Shown: positions 35,408 to 44,761, counted from the stretch's first letter. The stretch is DNA of 64,000 nucleotides from Rhodococcus rhodochrous (GCF_900187265.1 NZ_LT906450.1:1541444-1605443); one strand, 5' to 3'. Numbers and translations: made by a program. Notes: generated by a model not told the origin, from the sequence alone.

Positions 35408-37636
35408 TCATTCCTGCTGGTTGGCCACGTCCAGAAGTTGCTGGATCTGCTCCGGCTCGACCCCCGGGGCGAATCCGGCGAGGCGACCGAGCGGCATCGA
35501 CGCCGCCATCTTCAGAACGCTCTCGTCGATCCCGACGTCGCTACCCAGCGAACCGAACGCCTGCAGGACGACCTCGGCGGCCGCGGGGTTCTGGAACAGT
35601 TCTCCGAGTGACGATTCCATCGTCAGCGGGATCCGCACCGCGTCGCCTTTCACGTCGACGGTGAGCGTCTGCCGGATGTCGCGACTCGATGCCCCGATCT
35701 CGATGCCGTACGTACCGCCTTCGACCACCCAGGCATCGACGCGGGTGTCCCAGTACGCGAGGTCGTCGCGTCGCACATGCACGGCGACCCGCTGCGACTC
35801 GCCGGGATCCAGTCGGACCTTGGTGAATCCCTTCAACTCTCGCGGCGCCCGTGCGACCGAAGAGTCGGGAACGCCGACGTAGACCTGGACGACCTCGGCA
35901 CCCGCACGGTCACCCGTATTGGTGACGGTGACGTGCACCGTGAGATCGCCGTCGGATTCCACTGCAGCGTCGGCGTATTCGAACGTCGTGTACGACAGGC
36001 CGTGACCGAACGGGAACGAGACCTCGAGGCGACGCGCGTCGTACGAGCGGTAGCCGACGAACAGACCTTCGCCGTACCGTACGTGGCCGTGCTCGCCCGG
36101 GAAGTTCGTGTGCGCAGGGGTGTCCTCGAGACGGACCGGGACGGTCTCCGCGAGACGGCCGCTCGGATTCACCTGCCCGTAGAGCACGTCGGCGATTGCG
36201 CCGCCACCGGCCTGCCCGAGCAACCACCCTTCGACTATCGCCGGAACACGGTGGGCGAAGCCGCTCAACCGCACGACACCACCGTTCGACAACACGACGA
36301 CGACGTTCGGATTCGCCAGCAGTACCGCGTCGAGCAGCGCGATCTGGCTGTGCGGGAGTTCGAGATCGTCGCGGTCGAAACCCTCGGATTCGAGTTCGGC
36401 GGGCACACCCAGGAAGACGACGGCGATATCCGCCTTTCCGGCGAGCGCGACCGCTTCCTCGACGAGTTCGGCCGAGTCCGATCCGTCGAGCGCGTAACCG
36501 GCAGCGAAGGGCACGTCGCGGCCGGACAGCGAGCGCATCTCGTCGAGCGCGTTGTCGAGGCGCGTCGGTTCGATGCGCGACGAGCCGGCACCCTGGTAGC
36601 GCGGCGTGCGGGCGAGTTCGCCGATCACCGCGACATTCGCATCGGCGGCGAGGGGGAGCAGGTCGTTCTCGTTGCGGAGCAGGACGATGCTCTGGCCGGC
36701 CACCTCGCGGGCGAAGGCGTGGTGAGCGTCGGCGTCGAAGGTCGCATCGGGATCGGCCGCAGCGACGGCCTTCTGCACCAGTTCGATCACCCGGGCAGCG
36801 GCTGCGTCGAGCACCGCCTCGTCGATAGTGCCCTTTCGGACGGCCGCGACGATCTCGGCGTCGGTGCGGCCTCCCGTCGACGGCATCTCGAGATCGAGCC
36901 CGGCGGCGAGGGACGCCACGCGGTCGTCGACGGCACCCCAATCACTCACGACCAGACCTTCGAAGCCCCACTCGTCGCGCAGGACGTCGGTGAGCAACCA
37001 CGGGTTCCGGGAGGAGAACACGCCGTTGATGCGGTTGTACGAGCACATCACCGTCCACGGCTGCGCGTCGCGCACGACCCGCTCGAAGGCGCGTAGGTAG
37101 ATCTCCCGCAACGGCCGCGGGTCGATATCGGCGGAGACCCGCATCCGGTCGGTCTCCTGATTGTTCGCCGCGAAGTGCTTGAGCGACGCACCGACGCCCT
37201 GCGACTGCAGGCCGCGCACGAGCGCGGCGCCCAGGACACCGGAGACCAGCGGGTCCTCCGACAGGTACTCGAAGTTCCGCCCGCACAGCGGGGAGCGCTT
37301 GATGTTGATGCCGGGCCCGAGCAGAACGGCGACCTCCAGGGCCTTGGCTTCGGCACCCAGCGCGGCTCCGACCCGTTCGACCAGCTCCGGATCGAAGGAG
37401 CACCCCAGCGCGACGGCGGGCGGGAAGCACGTCGCGGGGGTGGACGAGTTCAAGCCGAGATGATCGCCCGCCGCGGTCTGCTTGCGTACGCCGTGGGGCC
37501 CGTCGGTGAGCATGATCGAGGGAATATCCGCGCGCGGAACGGGTTCGGTGTGCCAGAAGTCGAGGCCGCTCATGAGCGACGCCTTCTCCTCCACGGTCAG
37601 TTGCGCCACGATCTCGACGGGTGAGCGGTCGGTCAT
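35408..37636 (-). CDS. Glycoside hydrolase family 3 beta-glucosidase
   Basis: A 742-residue GH3 enzyme with the (beta/alpha)8 domain first, the alpha/beta sandwich second and a fibronectin-III-like C-terminal domain (about 580-655). The nucleophile Asp lies in GLVVSDWGAV near residue 229, and substrate-binding KHFAANNQETDR is present. No signal peptide, so it should act in the cytoplasm on imported oligosaccharides or glucosides. ATG at 37636 follows AAGGAG. A helical C-terminal tail of about 70 residues follows the FnIII-like domain. Confidence 0.92.
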   Translation of the reverse strand: MTDRSPVEIVAQLTVEEKASLMSGLDFWHTEPVPRADIPSIMLTDGPHGVRKQTAAGDHLGLNSSTPATCFPPAVALGCSFDPELVERVGAALGAEAKALEVAVLLGPGINIKRSPLCGRNFEYLSEDPLVSGVLGAALVRGLQSQGVGASLKHFAANNQETDRMRVSADIDPRPLREIYLRAFERVVRDAQPWTVMCSYNRINGVFSSRNPWLLTDVLRDEWGFEGLVVSDWGAVDDRVASLAAGLDLEMPSTGGRTDAEIVAAVRKGTIDEAVLDAAAARVIELVQKAVAAADPDATFDADAHHAFAREVAGQSIVLLRNENDLLPLAADANVAVIGELARTPRYQGAGSSRIEPTRLDNALDEMRSLSGRDVPFAAGYALDGSDSAELVEEAVALAGKADIAVVFLGVPAELESEGFDRDDLELPHSQIALLDAVLLANPNVVVVLSNGGVVRLSGFAHRVPAIVEGWLLGQAGGGAIADVLYGQVNPSGRLAETVPVRLEDTPAHTNFPGEHGHVRYGEGLFVGYRSYDARRLEVSFPFGHGLSYTTFEYADAAVESDGDLTVHVTVTNTGDRAGAEVVQVYVGVPDSSVARAPRELKGFTKVRLDPGESQRVAVHVRRDDLAYWDTRVDAWVVEGGTYGIEIGASSRDIRQTLTVDVKGDAVRIPLTMESSLGELFQNPAAAEVVLQAFGSLGSDVGIDESVLKMAASMPLGRLAGFAPGVEPEQIQQLLDVANQQE

Positions 37637-37762
37637 GCTGCTCCTTCGGGCGGGTCGGTCCGCTGAACCATATCGCTCGGAGAAGACGGACGGCATCGGT
37701 GGAGTCGAAGAGCGTGCTACAGCGGGAGGGCGGTTTCGATCCTGTCGGTAGGAAGGTTGAGA

Positions 37763-39616
37763 ATGTCCGATCGTGGTGGTTCTCGTCGGGGGACGAAGCG
37801 ATCGGAGGAGTACGTGATCGAAGTGCACGCGCCCGCGGAGGGGGCCGTGATGTTGCCCCGCGACCATCGGTGGGTGGTGGTCGACGTCGAGACCTCGGGA
37901 GTGCGTCCCAACGCCCACCGGGTCCTGAGCGTGGCGGCGCTCGTATTGCGCGAGGACGGGTCCGTGGAGCGGGAGTTCTCGACCCTCGTCGACCCCGGCT
38001 GCGATCCGGGGCCGGTGCACGTCCACAACCTCACACGGGAGCGCCTCGCCGGGTCGCCGCAATTCGAGGACATTGCCGGTGAACTGGCCGGGATCCTCGA
38101 CGGCGCCACGATCGTCGCGCACAACGCGTCGTTCGACTACGGATTCCTCGACGCCGAGTTCCGCCGGGCCGGCACGTCACTCCCGGCCGAGCATCGCCTG
38201 TGCACGCTCGCGTTGTCGCGCCGACTCGAACTCGACGTCCCCAACTACCGGCTTGCGACCCTCGCACAGCACTGGCAGGTCCAGCAGCTGCAGGAGCACG
38301 ACGCGTACGACGACGCGCGCGTCCTGTCGGAGATCTTCCTGCGCAGCGCCGCGATGGCCGACAACCTGCAGTTGCCGCTGCCCGTCGTGAATTGTCGCAG
38401 TCGCAAGTCGGTGTACCCCGCCTCCGTCCCGCGGGTCGCGTGCCAGTGGAAGAACCCGGGTCGCCTCGGCGACGACGGCCTCGTCCAGGGCATGAGGGTC
38501 GTGATCAGCGGTTCCACCGTCACCCCGCGGGTCGCGCTCGCGAACCGGCTGACCGACGCCGGGCTCGACGTGATGAACAACGCGAGCAAGCAGACCAGCG
38601 TCGTGGTGTGCAACGACCCCACCGTGCAGACCGCCAAGGTCCGCAAGGCGATGGCCGAGGGCATCCCCGTGATCAGCGAGCAGCAGCTCGAGGACCTGCT
38701 GACGCGAGTGCGGCCGGGTGAACCGAAGGTCGCGACGGTCGTCGACATCATTTCGCCGCCGGAACCGCAGGTCGCGGTGGCGCCTCCGGTCCGGCCGCTG
38801 ACCGGGCAGAAGCCCAAGCTGTGGACCGGACGCAAGGTGCTGTTGCTCGGCGGCACGCACCTGCAGGCCGTCATGATGCGCTCGCGCCTCACCCAGCTCG
38901 GTGCACGCCCGGCCCTCAACTTCACGGCCGCCGTCACCGACGTGCTGGTCCTCGAAGGGGGAGAGGCCGACAAGCGGATGGCGCGGGTCGCCGCGCGCGA
39001 GCTGCCCGTCCTCCGGCCCGACGACGTCGATGCCGCGGTGGAGAAGGGCATCGTGCCCCCGCACATGCGCGTGGAGTCGTGGCTGACGGCACCGGTGCTG
39101 TCACGCGGCGAGGTGATCGACCTGCCGACCGACAGTCACCGCTGGGCCGTGAACGTCGCGTGGAAGGCCGAGACGACCGGCGACGAGTTCGACCTCGACG
39201 TCGTGGCCTTTCTGCTGGGTGCCGACGAAAAGGTCGACACCGACGACGATTTCGTCTTCTACAACAACCCGCTCTACGACGACGGCGTCGTCGAACTGAC
39301 CATCGACGGTTCGAGCGAGCACTGCATCCGGGTCGACCTCGCGGAGCTCCCCGCCGAATGCGAACGCATCGCCATCGCCGCAGCCATCGACGGCAACCGC
39401 ACCTTCGGCGAACTCGGCGCGGTGTCCGTCGGCGTCGACAGCGACAGCGGCACCGCCGCGACGTTCGTGCTCGACGCCGGCACCACCGAACGAACCATGG
39501 TCCTCGCCGAGATCTACCGCCGCGCCGGCAAATGGCGGCTGCGCGCGGTGGGGCAGGGGTACGACGACGACCTCGCGGCCCTCGCACGCCGGTACGGGGT
39601 GGATGTCGATGACTGA
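37763..39616 (+). CDS. DnaQ-type exonuclease fused to BRCT and TerD domains
   Basis: A 617-residue multidomain protein. Residues about 35-200 form a DEDDh 3'-5' exonuclease (DVETSG motif I, HNASFDYGFLDAE motif II, HDAYDDA motif III). Residues about 228-313 are a BRCT domain (VVISGSTVTPRVALANRLTDAG), and a second BRCT-like unit follows at about 345-430. The C-terminal part, about 445-617, is TerD-like, with FDLDVVAFLL and late GELGAVSVGVDSDSG. TerD proteins belong to tellurite/stress-response systems and bind calcium. The combination suggests a nuclease linked to DNA-damage or phage stress. ATG at 37763 follows TAGGAAGG. Confidence 0.88.
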   Translation: MSDRGGSRRGTKRSEEYVIEVHAPAEGAVMLPRDHRWVVVDVETSGVRPNAHRVLSVAALVLREDGSVEREFSTLVDPGCDPGPVHVHNLTRERLAGSPQFEDIAGELAGILDGATIVAHNASFDYGFLDAEFRRAGTSLPAEHRLCTLALSRRLELDVPNYRLATLAQHWQVQQLQEHDAYDDARVLSEIFLRSAAMADNLQLPLPVVNCRSRKSVYPASVPRVACQWKNPGRLGDDGLVQGMRVVISGSTVTPRVALANRLTDAGLDVMNNASKQTSVVVCNDPTVQTAKVRKAMAEGIPVISEQQLEDLLTRVRPGEPKVATVVDIISPPEPQVAVAPPVRPLTGQKPKLWTGRKVLLLGGTHLQAVMMRSRLTQLGARPALNFTAAVTDVLVLEGGEADKRMARVAARELPVLRPDDVDAAVEKGIVPPHMRVESWLTAPVLSRGEVIDLPTDSHRWAVNVAWKAETTGDEFDLDVVAFLLGADEKVDTDDDFVFYNNPLYDDGVVELTIDGSSEHCIRVDLAELPAECERIAIAAAIDGNRTFGELGAVSVGVDSDSGTAATFVLDAGTTERTMVLAEIYRRAGKWRLRAVGQGYDDDLAALARRYGVDVDD

Positions 39617-39667
39617 TCTCTGCTCCGCTATCGGGTCGGTGTCGGTGCTTGGGGCACCTTCTCAATG

Positions 39668-39735
39668 CATCCGCTCGCGAAATTGCTATCTGCACCTGCC
39701 GTAACCGTAGCGAATGACGAACCGGCGAGCGGATG
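39668..39735. repeat. Palindromic element P, uninterrupted copy
   Basis: CATCCGCTCGC at 39668-39678 pairs exactly with GCGAGCGGATG at 39725-39735, around a loop of about 46 bases. The same arms flank both IS3 copies further right (51446/53067 and 53237/54858). This is the empty form of the IS target. The surrounding 39617-39835 contains no gene. Confidence 0.75.
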
Positions 39736-39810
39736 GAAGCCGAATGAGCTGTTCCCCTTGCCTATTCGGTCCCGATCGATTGTCGGCCGACACCAACACA
39801 ACTGCTCGAA

Positions 39811-39865
39811 CGCGCGAAATGGTCAAAGGTGCACGTTATTGCGCGCTCTGATGACCGTTTCCCGT
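39811..39865. repeat. Hairpin family B at the end of small-protein gene A
   Basis: A GC-rich inverted repeat with core GCACGTTATTGCGCGCTC and flanks GCGAAATGGTCA and TGATGACCGTTTC. Its right arm encodes the last residues and stop of the minus-strand helical protein. Related sequences occur at 40862-40920, 51346-51404, 53142-53198 and 54942-54990. It probably terminates that gene. Confidence 0.6.
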
Positions 39866-40195
39866 TCCGCTGTCGGGGTCGGTGGTGGCGAGTTGGCGGG
39901 CCCAGTCCGATTCGGTGTCGAGGAAGGCTTCCCCGCCGGTTGCGAAGGCGTCGCGGAGTTGGGTGAGTACTTCTATGAACTGCTCGACGCGTTCCTTCGC
40001 CGATTCCGGGGTTCCAGCTGCTTTGCGGCGATATCCGGCGGCGAGCTGTTGTGCAGAGTCGAAGTCGCCGAAACCACTCGTGAATGACAGTTTTTCGGTG
40101 ACCCTTGCGGAGCTTCGGAACTCTTCAAGCATTACGTCGCATACACGCACGATCTCGGTTATGACTTCTGGTTCCAGCCTCGTGGCCTCGGACAT
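39836..40195 (-). CDS. Small helical protein, cassette A (paralogue of 54959-55318)
   Basis: A 119-residue protein, mostly helical, about 60% alike to the gene at 54959-55318. Its central GFGDFDSAQQLAAGYRRKA and late FLDTESDWARQL are shared. Size and helical pattern recall WXG100/EspC-type proteins of actinomycetes, but no WxG turn or YxxxD/E secretion tail is evident, so the link is weak. Its start lies 18 bases after the DUF3558 lipoprotein stop, making a two-gene unit. Confidence 0.7.
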   Translation of the reverse strand: MSEATRLEPEVITEIVRVCDVMLEEFRSSARVTEKLSFTSGFGDFDSAQQLAAGYRRKAAGTPESAKERVEQFIEVLTQLRDAFATGGEAFLDTESDWARQLATTDPDSGTGNGHQSAQ

Positions 40196-40213
40196 GTCTA
40201 CTCCCCGCAGTAT

Positions 40214-40801
40214 TCAGTCTTGGATGAACGGTTCCAATGTCGTGGCCAGATCCAGAACGCCCGCACACCATTCATCTTGCGGGACTGCGCCGGGGTGGTC
40301 CTTGTGATAGATGCGACTCAGGCCCACGATTCCGAAGGTCGTCTGCAAGACGTATCGGCACGTGTCTCGTACGTTCGGGTCGACTTCGACGAGTGCGGAC
40401 CGCCCGTTCACCTCCACAGCCTCGGCCACGTGTCCGTTCTTTGTTAGTTCTTCTTCGAGGGAGACGTTCCCAGCCAACACGAGCAGGTCGTAACGAGCCA
40501 GGACCCCGGGAACGCTGATAGTTCCTTCGTAAGCGCAGCCGAGGAACGTGTACGTCCCCATCGGCATGTCCGCGAGCTCCTTCTTCCCCGCGTCGTACCC
40601 GGCCGCGTTCATGACGTCGTCGGGGATGTCGTAGCAGGGGTCGAAGGTGACCGGTGGTCGGCCGGAGTCGTCGGTGATGCGTGGGGTGCGGGTGGTCGAA
40701 GGAGACGCCTCGTCACCCGTGGCCGGCTCCGCCGAACCCGGACTGCACGCCGTCGCCACTGCCGCCAGTGCTGCGAGCGCGACTGTGCCCCACCTACCCA
40801 T
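40214..40801 (-). CDS. DUF3558-type lipoprotein, cassette A (paralogue of 55344-55931)
   Basis: A 195-residue lipoprotein with a signal peptide ending VATAC (lipobox near residue 19), then a Thr/Ser-rich linker and a conserved domain starting PPVTFDPCYDIPDDVMNAAGYD. This matches DUF3558, exported proteins of Rhodococcus, Nocardia and relatives with unknown role. Two or more domain Cys (CYDIP, LGCAY, WCAG) could form disulfides. Its twin at 55344-55931 is nearly identical in the N-terminal half and diverges later. Confidence 0.82.
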   Translation of the reverse strand: MGRWGTVALAALAAVATACSPGSAEPATGDEASPSTTRTPRITDDSGRPPVTFDPCYDIPDDVMNAAGYDAGKKELADMPMGTYTFLGCAYEGTISVPGVLARYDLLVLAGNVSLEEELTKNGHVAEAVEVNGRSALVEVDPNVRDTCRYVLQTTFGIVGLSRIYHKDHPGAVPQDEWCAGVLDLATTLEPFIQD

Positions 40802-40861
40802 GCGACCCCCCGATCGATTTGTGGGCAGACGCTAACACAACGGATCGGTCGGGTACTCCGG

Positions 40862-40920
40862 CGCGCGATGTGGTCACAACAGCGCGTCGTAGCGCGCTCT
40901 GGCGACCGTTTTCTGCCCGC
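40862..40920. repeat. Hairpin family B, degenerate copy
   Basis: A diverged member in the gap upstream of lipoprotein A, with GCGCGTCGTAGCGCGCTC at the centre and GTGGTCAC and GGCGACCGTTTTC flanks. It lies in the 240-base divergent region before the first IclR gene. Confidence 0.45.
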
Positions 40921-41013
40921 GCACCCATAGGTATCTGCGGGGTGGGATGTTTCACAGGATCGAATTGATTGTGATCGCAATCGCAGCTACTGTCTGCATC
41001 GTTCCGAATAGTA

Positions 41014-41024
41014 GAACGACGTTC
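41014..41024. promoter_or_regulatory. IclR-type operator candidate
   Basis: GAACGACGTTC is a perfect 5-1-5 inverted repeat 18 bases before the first IclR gene, and a further GTTC lies at 41001-41004, giving GTTC/GAAC/GTTC spacing. IclR-family sites often have such arms, so autoregulation is plausible. Confidence 0.4.
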
Positions 41025-41041
41025 CAAATTGCGAGGCTGTC

Positions 41042-41803
41042 ATGACCCACTCCGCCGCTGTCGTCACCGACGAGAACCGTCGATCCGTGCTGGGGCGCGC
41101 ATTCGACATCCTCGAGTGCTTCACCGACACCGAGCCGGAGCAGACGATCGGGTCGCTGTGCTCGGCGACCGGCCTGCCGCCGGCGACCGTCCACCGGATG
41201 CTGGCCAGCCTCGTGGAGTGGGGAGCCGTCGAGCGCGCCGCCCGCGGCAAGTATCGCCTGGGTATGCGGCTGTGGCGTCTCGGCTGGGGTGTCCCCGGCG
41301 CTCGCACCCTCAAGGACGTCGCCCGCCCGCACCTCGTCGACCTGCACACCAGCACGCGTGAAGCCGTGGCCCTGGCCTCCCGCGACGGGGACAGTGTGGT
41401 GCTGGCCGACGTCATCGCCGGCAGTTCCACCCGAACGGGTCGGAGCCTGCCTCGACGCCTGGACCTCGTGAACTCGGCGCCCGGATCGGTCTTCATGGCC
41501 TACATGTCCCCGGACGAGGTGTCGGAGCTGACGGCCCGCAGCCAGCACGACCACAACGACGCCTTCCGTCTGCGTCAGGAACTGTGCGAGATCCGTCGCA
41601 CCGGCGCGGCGGTCGTCCAGAGCGCCGACGGTATGTACTGGATCGCGTCCCCGGTGTTCGCGAAGCCCCGCGAGGTGCGGTCGGTCGTGTGCATCGCGGT
41701 GCATCGTCCCCGGTTCAACATCGGCGCGCTGGTCCATGCCGTGGTCGACACGGCCCGCGCCGTGAGCGGCGGTCTGCCTCCTTCCCTTCGTTCGGTGGGC
41801 TGA
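41042..41803 (+). CDS. IclR-family regulator 1
   Basis: A 253-residue IclR protein. The winged helix covers about 14-75 (LGRAFDILECF, LCSATGLPPATVHRMLASLVEWG), and the effector domain about 85-245 with SAPGSVFMAY and DGMYWIASPVF. IclR proteins sense aromatic or short organic acids and control catabolic operons. It is one base from the next IclR gene, giving a tandem pair at the head of the catabolic cluster. Confidence 0.88.
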   Translation: MTHSAAVVTDENRRSVLGRAFDILECFTDTEPEQTIGSLCSATGLPPATVHRMLASLVEWGAVERAARGKYRLGMRLWRLGWGVPGARTLKDVARPHLVDLHTSTREAVALASRDGDSVVLADVIAGSSTRTGRSLPRRLDLVNSAPGSVFMAYMSPDEVSELTARSQHDHNDAFRLRQELCEIRRTGAAVVQSADGMYWIASPVFAKPREVRSVVCIAVHRPRFNIGALVHAVVDTARAVSGGLPPSLRSVG

Positions 41804-41804
41804 G

Positions 41805-42524
41805 GTGTCCGTTCTCGACAAGGCCGTCCAGCTCGTCGACACCCTCGGCCGCGCCCCCGGGCCGATGCGCCTGGGGGCGCTCGCCGAGGAGATCTCCATC
41901 CCCAAGTCCTCGGCGCACCGGCTCCTCGTCGAACTCGCACGTCTCGGACTGGTCCGCAGATGCGGCGACGGTGAGTACACGATGGGGTACCGGCTGGTCG
42001 AGTGGGGGAGACTCGCCGACCGGGCCATCGGGATCCGAGGTATCGCCGCGCCCGTGATGGCAGCGTTGCGCGACCAGGTGCGTGAGAGCGTGCACCTCTA
42101 CGTCCGCGACGGCGACTCGCGTGTCTGCGTCCATGCCGTGGAGGGCCCGTACGCGCTGCGCCCGGTAGCGGTCCTCGGACGGGCGTTGCCACTGGGCTAC
42201 GGGGCGGCGGGGAAGTTGCTCCTCGCCTATGCCGACGATGCGACGGTCCGCAGGGTGTCCCGACAGCTCCCCGTACACCGCAACAGAACTCTGCCCACGC
42301 GCGACGACCTCGCGGCGATCCGGTCCGGTGGATGGTCCGTCTCCGTCGACGAGATGGAGGACGGGCTCACCTCTCTTGCCGCGCCGATCTCCACGCCGGG
42401 TGGGGGAGTACCGGTGGCTCTGGCCATCGCCGGCGCCACCACCAGGATCGCGCCGGACAGATACGACGAGGTCCGCGCCCTCATCGTCGACGCCTGCCGT
42501 GAAATAGCTTCGCGCAGCTCCTGA
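41805..42524 (+). CDS. IclR-family regulator 2
   Basis: A 239-residue IclR protein starting at GTG one base after regulator 1. The DNA-binding part is about 3-60 (KAVQLVDTLGR, SIPKSSAHRLLVELARLGLV), and the effector domain about 70-230 with LPLGYGAAGKLLLAY. It differs enough from regulator 1 to suggest a different ligand or heteromeric regulation. It precedes the meta-cleavage hydrolase gene with a 152-base gap that holds a palindrome. Confidence 0.87.
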   Translation: MSVLDKAVQLVDTLGRAPGPMRLGALAEEISIPKSSAHRLLVELARLGLVRRCGDGEYTMGYRLVEWGRLADRAIGIRGIAAPVMAALRDQVRESVHLYVRDGDSRVCVHAVEGPYALRPVAVLGRALPLGYGAAGKLLLAYADDATVRRVSRQLPVHRNRTLPTRDDLAAIRSGGWSVSVDEMEDGLTSLAAPISTPGGGVPVALAIAGATTRIAPDRYDEVRALIVDACREIASRSS

Positions 42525-42572
42525 ACGGTGCTGCCGGACCGGATTTCGGCAATCTCGCGAAGTGTGCCGCAT

Positions 42573-42588
42573 ATCGGAACGATCCGAT
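42573..42588. promoter_or_regulatory. Palindrome upstream of the hydrolase/monooxygenase operon
   Basis: ATCGGA-ACGA-TCCGAT lies about 90 bases before the hydrolase start, in the 152-base gap after regulator 2. It is a plausible operator for one of the local IclR proteins; no experimental motif is known to me. Confidence 0.4.
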
Positions 42589-42676
42589 GGAAGGGCTTCG
42601 ATCGGGATGTGACGCTCGTTACCAAGAGCCGCGCACCTCTTCTTGCGGCACACAAGCTGAGACGAAAGGGGCAGTC

Positions 42677-43528
42677 ATGCCAGCCCACCTCTCGGAGGCC
42701 GAAACCAGCCGGTACATCGACACTCCCCACGGGAAGATCCACCTGCACCAGGCCGGTGCGGGACATCCGATCGTGATGCTGCACGGCAGCGGCCCCGGTG
42801 CCACCGGTTGGAGCAACTTCAACCCCAACATGGCGCAGCTCGCCGAGGACTTCCAGGTCATCGCGCCCGACATGCCGGGCTGGGGCAAGTCCGACTCCGT
42901 CACCTACGAGGATCGTGACCACGTCACGTCCGCGATCCACCTGCTCGACGCGCTCGGAATCGAGAAGGCCGCCTTCGTCGGCAACTCGATGGGCGGCGCC
43001 ACCTCGCTGAAGGTTGCTGCGCGCCATCCCGATCGCGTGTCGCACGTCATCTCGATGGGTGCCGGCGCCCCCGGCCCGCGCATCTTCAGCCCGGGCAACG
43101 GACCTTCGGAGGGCCTCAAGGTTCTGCACCGCGGCTACCGCGATCCGTCGCCGGAGACGATGCGCGCGCTGGTCGACATCATGACTTTCGACAAGGAGTT
43201 CGCGACCGAGGAGCTGGTTCTGCAGCGCTCGGAGAACGCCCGCGCACGCCAGGACCACCTCGACAACTTCGCTGCCGGCCTGGGTCGTCCCCGCCGCGGT
43301 GAGGCGTCGATGGACGAGATCGCGTCGATCAAGGCTCCCACGCTGGTCATCCACGGTCGCGACGACCGAGTGGTGCATTTCGAAGCCGGCCTCCGCCTGG
43401 TCTCGATGATCTCCGACTCGCGTCTGCTGCTCCTCAACCGGTGCGGCCACTGGGCGCAGCTCGAGCACGCCGACGAATTCAACCGCGTCGTGCGCGATTT
43501 CGTCCTCAATACCGTCCCGAACGCCTGA
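42677..43528 (+). CDS. Meta-cleavage product hydrolase (HsaD/BphD-like)
   Basis: A 283-residue alpha/beta-hydrolase of the carbon-carbon bond hydrolase group. HGSGPGATGWSNF (36-48) matches the BphD/HsaD oxyanion and substrate loop, GNSMGG (102-107) carries nucleophile Ser104, and HGRDDRVV and GHW near the end supply Asp and His. Such enzymes hydrolyse the dienoate formed by extradiol ring cleavage. ATG at 42677. It lies 16 bases before the HsaA-like gene, and the cluster's extradiol dioxygenase is 7 kb downstream. Confidence 0.88.
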   Translation: MPAHLSEAETSRYIDTPHGKIHLHQAGAGHPIVMLHGSGPGATGWSNFNPNMAQLAEDFQVIAPDMPGWGKSDSVTYEDRDHVTSAIHLLDALGIEKAAFVGNSMGGATSLKVAARHPDRVSHVISMGAGAPGPRIFSPGNGPSEGLKVLHRGYRDPSPETMRALVDIMTFDKEFATEELVLQRSENARARQDHLDNFAAGLGRPRRGEASMDEIASIKAPTLVIHGRDDRVVHFEAGLRLVSMISDSRLLLLNRCGHWAQLEHADEFNRVVRDFVLNTVPNA

Positions 43529-43544
43529 GACCGGAGAGACAACG

Positions 43545-44717
43545 ATGAGCGAACTGGTGCAGCGGGTCGAGGAACTCGCAGACTTCTTCGAATCCCAGGC
43601 CGAGGAATCCGACAAGATCGGTCACCTCACCGAACCCACCCACAAGACCCTCCGTGAGGTCGGCATCGTCCGTGCCTTGCAGCCCAAGGACTTCGGCGGA
43701 TCGGAACTCCACCCGCGTGAGTTCTTCGAGGCAGTGCTGGCGGTGGGAAGCCGCTACGCGTCGGCCGGATGGGTCTCGTCGGTCGTGGGCGTCCACTCCT
43801 TCGAACTGGCGCAGGGAACGCGTCAGGTCCAGGAGGAGATCTGGGGCGATGATCCCGACACCTGGGTGGCCTCGCCGTACGCCCCCATCGGGCGGGCACG
43901 TCGCACCGAGGGTGGCTGGATCTTCTCGGGCCGCTGGCCGTTCTCGTCGGGCACCGACCTGTGCGACTGGGTCGTCCTCGGCGGCATGCTCACCGACGAC
44001 GACGGCAATGTCCGTCCGGACGGTCTGCGTCACTTCATCATTCCCCGCAAGGACTACACGATCCTCCACGACTCGTGGAACGTCGTCGGCCTCAAGGGCA
44101 CGGGCAGCAAGGACGTCGTGATCGACGGCGCCTTCGTGCCCGACCACCGGCTCATCGACCCCGAGGACCTCGGTTCCGGAGCAGCCGCACGCCAGGCAGG
44201 TCGCGGCGACGTGGCGCTGTACCGGATGCCGTTCCACTCGATGTTCAGCGGTGCCATCACCGCCGGCACGCTCGCTGCCGCCGAAGGCGCTCTCGCACAC
44301 TGGATCAACTACACCCGCACCCGTGTGTCGGCCCGCGGCGTCACCGCTGCGACCGACCCGCGTCAGCTGCACGCCCTCGGCGAAGCGGCATCGGACCTGC
44401 AGGCCAGCCGCATGCAGTTCCTCGCCGACATCGACCGCCTCTACGAGGTGGCGCAGTCGGGCAAGCCGATCGACATCGCTCTGCGGGCCGAGGTGCGACG
44501 CAACCAGGCACGTGCGTCCCGACGCGCGGGCGCCGCTGTGGACAAGCTCGTCTCCCACGCGGGCGGCTCCGCGATGCGCATGGACAACCCGATCCAGCGG
44601 TTCTGGCGCGACATGCACATCGCCCTCGGGCACGGCGCGAACGTCGCCGAGCCGATCTACGAGGCCGCGGGCACCGTCACCTTCGGTGGCGAACCCCCGA
44701 AGAACGTCCGGATGTGA
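43545..44717 (+). CDS. HsaA-like flavin-dependent monooxygenase
   Basis: A 390-residue group D flavin monooxygenase with an acyl-CoA dehydrogenase fold. It has the WVSSVVGVHSFELA helix region, the central beta domain GWIFSGRWPFSSGTDLCDWVVLG, and the WNVVGLKGTGSKDVV segment, all like HsaA, which hydroxylates a phenol ortho to its OH using reduced flavin from a partner reductase. The reductase is probably the fusion protein at 49272. With the dioxygenase and hydrolase it completes a hydroxylation/meta-cleavage route. Confidence 0.88.
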   Translation: MSELVQRVEELADFFESQAEESDKIGHLTEPTHKTLREVGIVRALQPKDFGGSELHPREFFEAVLAVGSRYASAGWVSSVVGVHSFELAQGTRQVQEEIWGDDPDTWVASPYAPIGRARRTEGGWIFSGRWPFSSGTDLCDWVVLGGMLTDDDGNVRPDGLRHFIIPRKDYTILHDSWNVVGLKGTGSKDVVIDGAFVPDHRLIDPEDLGSGAAARQAGRGDVALYRMPFHSMFSGAITAGTLAAAEGALAHWINYTRTRVSARGVTAATDPRQLHALGEAASDLQASRMQFLADIDRLYEVAQSGKPIDIALRAEVRRNQARASRRAGAAVDKLVSHAGGSAMRMDNPIQRFWRDMHIALGHGANVAEPIYEAAGTVTFGGEPPKNVRM

Positions 44718-44761
44718 CGAAGCGGGGGACGGTGCGCACCGTCCCCCGCCTCGAGAAAAGT

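Noticed and set aside
39836-40195. Type VII secretion substrate (WXG100/EspC)
   Set aside because: Size and helicity fit, but no WxG turn or YxxxD/E signal is visible and no secretion genes are nearby, so I did not name it as such.
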